6,002 nucleotides of DNA. Source: Candidatus Zixiibacteriota bacterium. Its GTDB lineage: Bacteria > Zixibacteria > MSB-5A5 > JAUVRN01. Where the stretch lies: assembly GCA_030597645.1 (NCBI GenBank), contig JAUVRN010000138.1, positions 1-6,002 on the forward strand, read 5' to 3'. Made by a program: the position numbers and the translations under genes. Under the pieces are notes generated by a model, which worked only from the letters and a program-made list of their open reading frames with translations, was not told where the DNA came from and searched no databases. Of this stretch, positions 1-5,172 are shown in pieces; position 1 is the first letter of the stretch; each line of letters begins with the position of its first letter.

Positions 1-578
1 GCGATCGTCTTCCAGCCCTTCTCGGCGAAGATCTTGCGACTCTCGGTGGGTCGCTGGTAGATTCCCTTGAACTCCTCCGGGAAGTAGCCTTCGGAGAGCA
101 CCTTTACCGGCCCGGCGATGTTCCACTCCTTCTGGGCCATCACGACCTTGACACCCGGATGCTCGGTGTCCGTGGTAGTGAAGACGCTCTTGCACTCGAA
201 TTCCTTGTCGATCTTGTAGGACTCGGTGACCTTCATGGTACCCATGATCTCCTTCGTCTCGCCACTGACGAGACAGATCTCGGGACCCGGAGCCAGTTTC
301 TTCTCATGCGAAAGCGTGATGGGGATCGGCCAGAAGGTGCCATTGCTCATCTGCATGTCCCGGCACACGCCGTGCCAGTCGTCCTTGCCCATGAACTCCG
401 TAAGCGGCGTAAAGCCGCCGATGCCCATGAAAATCAGGTCACCTGTTTCACGCGACGTCAGTTCCACTTTGGGGAGTGATTCGGCCCGCTTCAACTCCGC
501 GGCACGCTCAGAGCCCTCCAGCAGTAGAATCGTGAGCTCGTCGCTTCCGTGAGGACGTATCAGCTGTGTCTTATCCAT
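1..578 (-). CDS. sat: Dissimilatory-type sulfate adenylyltransferase (ATP sulfurylase), N-terminal part, cut by window edge
   Basis: ATP sulfurylase interconverts ATP plus sulfate with APS plus pyrophosphate in the cytoplasm. Sulfur oxidisers run it towards ATP, sulfate reducers towards APS. The frame is open for 192 codons from the ATG at 578 to the left edge. Residues 1-165 or so match the PUA-like N-terminal domain of homo-oligomeric bacterial Sat: an IRPHGSDEL start, ESLPKVELTSRE at 33-44, GGFTPLTEFM at 54-63, GTFWPIPITL at 80-89, TTDTEHPGVK at 135-144 and GPVKVLSEGYF at 156-166. The visible end, EKGWKTI at 186-192, is where the family continues into the catalytic QTRNP-x-HRxHE motif, which lies outside the window. 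The start is fixed by a strong AAGGAGG nine bases upstream. The gene is divergent from qmoC across 660 bases. Family assignment is firm; whether aprBA follows downstream cannot be seen. Confidence 0.93.
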   Translation of the reverse strand, partial: MDKTQLIRPHGSDELTILLLEGSERAAELKRAESLPKVELTSRETGDLIFMGIGGFTPLTEFMGKDDWHGVCRDMQMSNGTFWPIPITLSHEKKLAPGPEICLVSGETKEIMGTMKVTESYKIDKEFECKSVFTTTDTEHPGVKVVMAQKEWNIAGPVKVLSEGYFPEEFKGIYQRPTESRKIFAEKGWKTI

Positions 579-587
579 TACGCAACG

Positions 588-594
588 CCTCCTT
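588..594 (-). promoter_or_regulatory. Ribosome binding site of sat
   Basis: On the minus strand this reads AAGGAGG, a near-complete anti-Shine-Dalgarno match, nine bases before the ATG at 578. It supports that start and suggests strong translation. Confidence 0.8.
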
Positions 595-662
595 AACACA
601 CCGTTTCAGAAAGAACCGATCTGGTCACCTGGGCTCCGCTACTGCCAGCCGGGCACGTCACT

Positions 663-683
663 TTTTTCACAAGTTGCGAAAAA
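663..683. repeat. Near-perfect 21-base palindrome upstream of sat, possible operator
   Basis: Arms TTTTTCACAA and TTGCGAAAAA surround a central G. Nine of ten arm positions pair; the only mismatch is A669 against C677. It lies 85-105 bases upstream of the sat start, in the right range for an operator or activator site. The AT-rich ends and lack of a GC-rich stem argue against an intrinsic terminator. The binding protein is unknown. Confidence 0.5.
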
Positions 684-724
684 CACACATTGCTGACCTA
701 TCCCCACGATGCGAGTTCGATGCT

Positions 725-746
725 GTGAAATAGTCATGCTTTTCAC
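725..746. repeat. Inverted repeat GTGAAA-N10-TTTCAC
   Basis: Two perfect 6-base arms (725-730 and 741-746) are separated by ten bases, so their centres are 16 bases apart. The half-site TTCAC is shared with the palindrome at 663-683 and with other copies in the same intergenic region. The spacer is too long for a CRP/FNR-type site (TGTGA-N6-TCACA), so that family is not indicated. Confidence 0.35.
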
Positions 747-1126
747 GTATGCACACGGCTAGACTGCTTCCCCTGGTAACCGCCCTCCTCTTCCTGTGTT
801 CGGTACAGAACGTACTTTTGTTCACAAGCCAGGTCAAGCATTTTCGGTCAATCTGTGGGCTTATCACGAGATTCTTGATACATGCTAAGTGCCTTATGCG
901 CATGGCTTTACGGTCCTCCTCGACAATTATGTCAACGATTATTGGTTTCAGCTGTTGGATTTGGAGACGAGTCGATAATACCATACATCTTGATTCGCTG
1001 TTCTCAAGCTTAACCGGTGTGGCCCCCTGGTCGGCTACCGCATCGGGTGAACCTTGAGCCTGCCGGATGCGGGCCAGTCTTCCCACCTGGGTCGGATGGA
1101 CGGCGACAGGACACAAGCGAAACATC

Positions 1127-1144
1127 TTGTGAAATTCGTAACAA
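1127..1144. repeat. Imperfect dyad TTGT-N10-ACAA upstream of qmoC
   Basis: TTGT at 1127-1130 pairs with ACAA at 1141-1144, with one further pair inside (A1132/T1139). It sits just upstream of the weak promoter candidate at 1152-1179 and about 95-110 bases before the qmoC start. Its left arm is within the 8-mer CTTGTGAA, the reverse complement of TTCACAAG seen twice elsewhere in the intergenic region. Confidence 0.25.
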
Positions 1145-1151
1145 CAGGACT

Positions 1152-1179
1152 TTGTTTGAGGCCGCCTTCGGATTAGATT
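1152..1179 (+). promoter_or_regulatory. Weak sigma70-like promoter candidate for the qmoC operon
   Basis: TTGTTT (1152-1157), a 16-base spacer and TAGATT (1174-1179) match the -35/-10 consensus at 3 of 6 and 4 of 6 positions. The location, about 60 bases before the qmoC ATG, is suitable. A second TTGACA at 1196-1201 has no acceptable -10 and lies too close to the gene. The call is tentative. Confidence 0.2.
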
Positions 1180-1238
1180 GCAGACGGTCGACAAATTGAC
1201 AGAGAGGGATTTCGATTTTCTTCGACAGGGGGCGTGAA

Positions 1239-2408
1239 ATGGTCCAGGGGCAGACCACGGAACCGGATCTGGAGTTCATCCGATCAGTCCAATCGATGGG
1301 CGGTGCAGACCTCAAGAAGTGCTACCAATGTGCAACCTGTTCGACCGTGTGTGAACTCTCGCCGGACGACAAACCGTTTCCCAGGAAAGAGATGATCCTG
1401 GCCACCTGGGGCCAGCGCGACCGCCTGGTCAGTGATCCCGATATTTGGCTGTGCTACCAGTGCAACGACTGCAGCCGCCGCTGCCCGCGCGGAGCGCGAC
1501 CGGGCGACGTGCTCGCCGCCATACGGGACTATGTATACCGCTACTTCTCCTTCCCCTCGTTCATGGGCAAGGCCCTGGCCAGCCCGAAAGCCCTGCCGGC
1601 GCTCTTTCTGACGCCGGTCATCGTTCTGATGCTCTGCGTGTTTTTGTTCGCACCGAAGGCGGACGACGGCGGGTACCTGTTTCTGCAGAGCGAGGTGATA
1701 GACTTCAACCTGTTCCTGCCGCACAGTTCGGTCGATGCGCTGTTCGTGTTTGGAAACCTGATGATCTTCCTCTTTGCGGCCATCGGGTTCACGCGCTTCT
1801 GGAGGGCCATGCGGCAGTCCGGCGATGAACTGCAGATGTCGTTCCTGCAGGGCTTTCTGCGCACCATACCGGAACTATTGTCGCACGCCCGGTTTCGAAA
1901 GTGTGGCGCCAACCATCCGCGCGCCATCGGCCACATGCTGCTCTTCTTCGGTTTCGGGGGCGCCATGATCACGACCGGGGCCGTACTCGTGTTTGTGTTC
2001 ATCCCCCACTACCTGTCTCTGCTGGGTATGGAGAGTAGCCATTCGTTTTTTCAGGTGCCCATCAATCTGCCGCATCCGGTGAAGATCCTGGGTGCCTCAA
2101 GCGGCCTGGCGCTGACCACAGGCGGCGGTCTGCTGCTGTACCGCCGCTGGACACATCGGGATGAAGTGGGTGCCACCGGCTATGCGGACTATCTATTCCT
2201 CTACATGCTGTCCATTGCCGGGTTCACCGGGATCCTCTCCTGGTTGACACGGCTTTCGGGTGTGCCCATGCTCGCCTATTCGAACTATTTCGTTCACCTC
2301 GTGTGCGTCTATTTCCTGTTGTGGTACATGCCCTACTCGAAATTCGCACACATGATTTATCGCACGCTCGCCCTGACGTACGCCCGCTGCATACATCGAG
2401 TGGGGTGA
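1239..2408 (+). CDS. qmoC: QmoC-type subunit: HdrC-like iron-sulfur domain fused to cytochrome b-like membrane domain
   Basis: QmoC anchors the quinone-interacting Qmo complex, which moves electrons between the quinone pool and APS reductase (AprBA). At 389 residues the length is usual for QmoC. Residues 20-100 form an HdrC-like ferredoxin domain with two 4Fe-4S motifs: C28, C31, C34, C38 and C72, C75, C78, C82. About six membrane segments follow, near 118-138, 165-185, 230-255, 280-301, 317-337 and 347-365. Histidines suited to ligate heme b are H232 (in GHMLLFFG), H279 (in PHPVKILG), H353 and H371. PYSKFAHMIYR at 365-375 is typical of the NarI/DsrM/QmoC heme b domain. AGGGGG (1227-1232) six bases before the ATG supports the start. 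DsrM- or HdrE-type relatives are the alternative, but the fused N-terminal double-cluster domain favours QmoC. No qmoA or qmoB precedes it within the window, which is unusual. Confidence 0.9.
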   Translation: MVQGQTTEPDLEFIRSVQSMGGADLKKCYQCATCSTVCELSPDDKPFPRKEMILATWGQRDRLVSDPDIWLCYQCNDCSRRCPRGARPGDVLAAIRDYVYRYFSFPSFMGKALASPKALPALFLTPVIVLMLCVFLFAPKADDGGYLFLQSEVIDFNLFLPHSSVDALFVFGNLMIFLFAAIGFTRFWRAMRQSGDELQMSFLQGFLRTIPELLSHARFRKCGANHPRAIGHMLLFFGFGGAMITTGAVLVFVFIPHYLSLLGMESSHSFFQVPINLPHPVKILGASSGLALTTGGGLLLYRRWTHRDEVGATGYADYLFLYMLSIAGFTGILSWLTRLSGVPMLAYSNYFVHLVCVYFLLWYMPYSKFAHMIYRTLALTYARCIHRVG

Positions 2409-2486
2409 GTGCCGAGCTATCGCGGACGGACAGCCGGTCGATCTAGCGGGATTCACACGTAGCGGGGACACGTGAGCGGACGGGCC

Positions 2487-4724
2487 ATGAATCTGGTGAC
2501 GTCGGTATTCCCGTTTGTACGCTGGTTCAAGGGCTATTCCCTGTCCGGTTTCCGGGCCGATTTCATTTCGGGCCTGACCGTGGCGCTGGTGCTGGTGCCC
2601 CAGTCCATGGCGTACGCCCAGTTGGCCGGCCTCCCAGCCTACTACGGGCTCTACGCGGCGTTCCTGCCGCCCATGGTGGCCGCGCTGTTCGGGTCGAGCC
2701 GCCAGCTCGCCACGGGGCCGGTGGCCGTGGTCTCGCTCATGACCGCCACGGCCCTGGAGCCGCTTGCCACGGCAGGCAGCGAGTCGTTCATCGCCTACGC
2801 CATCCTGCTGGCCCTCATGGTGGGGCTGTTCCAGCTTGCACTCGGTGTACTGCGCCTCGGCCTGGTAGTCAATTTCCTGTCGCATCCGGTGGTCATCGGG
2901 TTCACCAATGCGGCTGCGCTGATCATCGCCTCCTCGCAATTGTCAAAGCTCTTCGGCGTACAGGTGGACAAGGCCGAACATCACTACCAGACCGTCATCA
3001 ATGTCATCAAAGCCGCCATCAGCTACACGCACTGGCCCACCGTTCTTCTGGCCGTCCTGGCCTTTGCTACGATGATCCTGCTCAGACGGATTCATCATCG
3101 GATTCCCAACGTACTGGTGGCCGTGGTGATCGCGACCGTCGTGTCCTGGACGATGGGCTTCGAACGCGACCATGAGGCCCAGCTTGTTCACATCCGCTCA
3201 CCGCAGGTGAACAAGCGCATCCAGATGTACAACGCGGTCGAAGACGTCCTGGCGACCAAGGGTACCGAAAAGGTGCGCCTTGGAACCGAGAAACGGGAGG
3301 CACGGCAGGTCCTGGGGCACGGCTCGGCCGATGCCGTGGCGCTCCAGGGACGCATGTCCCTCTTGAATGTCGGGATCGAGAGTCTCAGGGAGATCTCCGC
3401 GAAGCTCCGCCATGAGCTCCGTGACACTCGATTCAAGGCGACCATGGCAGCCGACGGCGAGCGCTACTTTTACCCCGAGGCCGAGTGGCCGGACAGCCTT
3501 ACCCATGACGCCCGCACCTGGCGCCTCTGCGTGCGCGCCGGCGGCATCGACCCGCAGCACATGACGATGAGGGGCGGCGGCGCGGTGGTGGGATACATAC
3601 CGGCTGGAGTACCGTCGTTGTCGGTGCCACGATTCGAGATGCACCAACTCATCACGCTGTTTCCGATGGCCGTGATCATTTCCCTGCTGGGATTCATGGA
3701 GGCGATCTCAATCGCCAAGGCCATGGCCGCCCGGACGGGACAACAGCTCGACCCCAATCAGGAACTCATCGGCCAGGGACTCGCCAACATCGTGGGCTCG
3801 GTTGGCCAGAGCTACCCCGTCTCCGGGTCATTCTCACGTTCGGCCGTGAATCTGCAGGCCGGTGCCGTCAGCGGTCTCTCCAATGTGTTTTCGAGCGGCA
3901 TCGTGTTGCTCACGCTGCTCTTTTTTACCCCGCTGCTGTATCACCTGCCCCAGGCGGTCCTCGCGGCCATCATCATGATGGCCGTGATCGGTCTGATCCG
4001 CACACGCGGTATCGTGCACGCCTGGCGTGTGCACTGGTATGACGGCGCCGTCAGCATCATTACGTTCGTGAGCACGCTGGCCTTCGCGCCGCACCTGGAT
4101 CGCGGCATTATGATCGGCGTCGGCCTGTCGATCGTCATTCATCTGGTTCGCGACATGAAACCGCGCATCGCGCTGCTGGCCAAGCACCCCGATGGAACGT
4201 TTCGCAACCGGTCGGTCTTCAGGCTGGCCCAGTGCCGTCACATCGCCGTCATCCGTTACCAGGGCTCACTGATCTTTTCCAACGTGAGCTATCTCGAGGA
4301 ACAGATGCTCGAGCGGGTTGCTGCCATGAGAGATCTTCGGCATATCCTGGTGGTAGGTAACGGCATCAACGAGCTGGACGTCTCCGGAGAGGAGAAACTC
4401 TCCGAGATGGTTGAACGTCTGCGCGAAGCGGGGTATGAAATCTCGTTCTCCGGGCTCAATGACCTGGTATTGAATGTCATGAGACGCACGGGACTCTACA
4501 ACCGGATCGGTGAGGACCACCTGTACCGCAACGCCACCCGGGCGATCAGCGACATCTGGCAAAAGGAACACGCGGACTCGGACGAAGATCCGTGCCCGCT
4601 CATCACTCCCGTATATGAGAAAGAGACGGCGCCGTCGAGACGTTCCCTGTTGCACATCCGTGCACCCTGGAAGAGCGGCACGGCTCCCGAGCCCTACAAG
4701 GGGCCGGACACCGGGGAGGAGTAA
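2487..4724 (+). CDS. SulP-family inorganic anion permease with STAS domain and large inserted segment
   Basis: This inner-membrane anion transporter of the SulP/SLC26 family moves sulfate, bicarbonate or a related anion. Counting 745 residues from the ATG at 2487, the SulP signature lies at 50-71 (PAYYGLYAAF onward, ending LFGSS), the TM3 ATGP at 75-78, the post-TM7 GxIPxGxPS segment at 368-377 and the TM10 motif YPVSGSFSRSAVN at 443-455. A C-terminal STAS domain spans about 575-695, with NELDVSGEE near its centre. About 50 charged, proline-rich residues follow. An extra segment of about 140 residues (226-365), partly helical and charged, sits between TM7 and TM8, where many relatives have a short loop. 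An in-frame GTG at 2472 would add five residues. Its GGGGA is only three bases away and neither start has a good Shine-Dalgarno; FPFVRWFKGYS shortly after the ATG resembles usual family N-termini. It lies 78 bases after qmoC with no terminator between. Confidence 0.92.
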   Translation: MNLVTSVFPFVRWFKGYSLSGFRADFISGLTVALVLVPQSMAYAQLAGLPAYYGLYAAFLPPMVAALFGSSRQLATGPVAVVSLMTATALEPLATAGSESFIAYAILLALMVGLFQLALGVLRLGLVVNFLSHPVVIGFTNAAALIIASSQLSKLFGVQVDKAEHHYQTVINVIKAAISYTHWPTVLLAVLAFATMILLRRIHHRIPNVLVAVVIATVVSWTMGFERDHEAQLVHIRSPQVNKRIQMYNAVEDVLATKGTEKVRLGTEKREARQVLGHGSADAVALQGRMSLLNVGIESLREISAKLRHELRDTRFKATMAADGERYFYPEAEWPDSLTHDARTWRLCVRAGGIDPQHMTMRGGGAVVGYIPAGVPSLSVPRFEMHQLITLFPMAVIISLLGFMEAISIAKAMAARTGQQLDPNQELIGQGLANIVGSVGQSYPVSGSFSRSAVNLQAGAVSGLSNVFSSGIVLLTLLFFTPLLYHLPQAVLAAIIMMAVIGLIRTRGIVHAWRVHWYDGAVSIITFVSTLAFAPHLDRGIMIGVGLSIVIHLVRDMKPRIALLAKHPDGTFRNRSVFRLAQCRHIAVIRYQGSLIFSNVSYLEEQMLERVAAMRDLRHILVVGNGINELDVSGEEKLSEMVERLREAGYEISFSGLNDLVLNVMRRTGLYNRIGEDHLYRNATRAISDIWQKEHADSDEDPCPLITPVYEKETAPSRRSLLHIRAPWKSGTAPEPYKGPDTGEE
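4715..4721 (+). promoter_or_regulatory. Ribosome binding site of the CA-like gene, inside the SulP 3' end
   Basis: GGAGGAG covers the last codons of the SulP gene and ends just before its TAA stop (4722-4724). It is six bases from the ATG at 4728. The arrangement is typical of translational coupling, so the two proteins are probably made together. Confidence 0.75.
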
Positions 4725-4727
4725 CGT

Positions 4728-5120
4728 ATGCCGCAGTTTGGAACCGCCATCAACTGCATGGACGGCCGCGTACAGGAACCGGTCATGAACTGGCTCAAAT
4801 CCAGCTATGACCTGCAGTACGTAGATGAAATCACGGAGCCGGGGCCTACCAAACTGATTACGAGCCGCGATCCCACGGTCGTGGACGCCATCAAAGCCAA
4901 GGTCCTGATTTCGGTGGAACGCCACGGGTCACGGCTCGTCGCCCTGGCCGCACACGGTGATTGCGCGGGGAATCCGATACCGCGGGAGGCAAGTATCCGC
5001 CAGGTGCTGGAAGGCCTGGAGATCATCCGATCGTGGAACCTGCCTGTGATGATCGTGGGCCTCTGGGTAGATGTGGAGACCCAACAGGTGGACAAGGTGG
5101 GAGCCATCGAGCCGGAGTAG
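4728..5120 (+). CDS. Small beta-carbonic-anhydrase-like protein
   Basis: Beta-carbonic anhydrases interconvert CO2 and bicarbonate at a zinc held by Cys-His-Cys. This 130-residue protein has the key residues in order: C10-M-D12-G-R14, matching the zinc Cys and Asp-Arg dyad (CxDxR), and H76-G-D-C79, matching the second zinc motif (HxxC). It is much shorter than the usual 160-220 residues. It lacks the N-terminal helical extension that helps form the dimer, and has a compact end (LPVMIVGLWVDVETQQVDKV, 105-124) like the core strand. No signal peptide or membrane segment is visible, so it should be cytoplasmic. It starts three bases after the SulP stop. SulP and carbonic anhydrase are known to occur fused or adjacent, read as a bicarbonate uptake arrangement. 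It may belong to the putative carbonic anhydrase group called Pro_CA_2, recalled from memory. Activity is unproven; a non-enzymatic zinc-binding or regulatory role is possible. Confidence 0.75.
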   Translation: MPQFGTAINCMDGRVQEPVMNWLKSSYDLQYVDEITEPGPTKLITSRDPTVVDAIKAKVLISVERHGSRLVALAAHGDCAGNPIPREASIRQVLEGLEIIRSWNLPVMIVGLWVDVETQQVDKVGAIEPE

Positions 5121-5172
5121 CGGTGGTTTCACACCTGGCGGTGGACATCCCAGTGAACAGGGAGTCGGTCTC

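Larger units (their letters stand above)
579..1238. other. Divergent intergenic region between sat and qmoC, no convincing gene
   Basis: This 660-base stretch must carry the promoters of both divergent transcription units. It is clearly AT-richer than the genes: I counted 27 of 60 G+C at 661-720 and 26 of 60 at 841-900. Open frames on both strands in it resemble no known family and have an odd composition, rich in Cys, Arg and Ser. It contains a 21-base palindrome (663-683), a GTGAAA/TTTCAC inverted repeat (725-746), a TTGT/ACAA dyad (1127-1144) and recurring TTCAC half-sites. I see no tRNA-like fold, no recognised riboswitch and no GC-rich hairpin followed by a T-run. The length is large for a simple bidirectional promoter, so a small RNA or a decayed gene cannot be excluded. 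Confidence 0.7.

Noticed and set aside
159..552. Two plus-strand open frames opposite sat
   Set aside because: They are antisense shadows of the well-supported sat coding sequence and resemble no family.
667..1194. 175-codon open frame on the minus strand in the intergenic region, including an inner ATG at 903 with GAGGAGG 11 bases upstream (78 codons)
   Set aside because: The translation has an unlikely composition (many Cys, Arg, Ser), no recognisable domain, and the spacing of the inner Shine-Dalgarno is long. It also overlaps the palindrome and other likely control sites. Conservation in relatives would be needed to revive it.
2409..2486. Possible terminator between qmoC and the SulP gene
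   Set aside because: I found no stable GC-rich hairpin followed by T residues, so read-through is more likely.
2193..2939. 248-codon minus-strand open frame across the qmoC/SulP junction
   Set aside because: It lies antisense to two clear genes. Its His/Gln/Arg/Gly-rich translation is typical of a reverse frame in GC-rich DNA.
4014..4034. GTGCAC...GTGCAC palindromic repeat inside the SulP gene
   Set aside because: It is within conserved membrane-domain coding sequence (IVHAWRVHW). The repeat arises from His/Val codons, and there is no T-run for a terminator.
4266..4925. 219-codon minus-strand open frame opposite the SulP 3' end and the CA-like gene
   Set aside because: It is antisense to two genes with recognised motifs, and the translation has no recognisable features.
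5121..5172. GGTG/CACC small hairpin between the CA-like gene and the YeiH-type gene
   Set aside because: The stem is only four pairs with a six-base loop and no T-run follows, too weak for a terminator.
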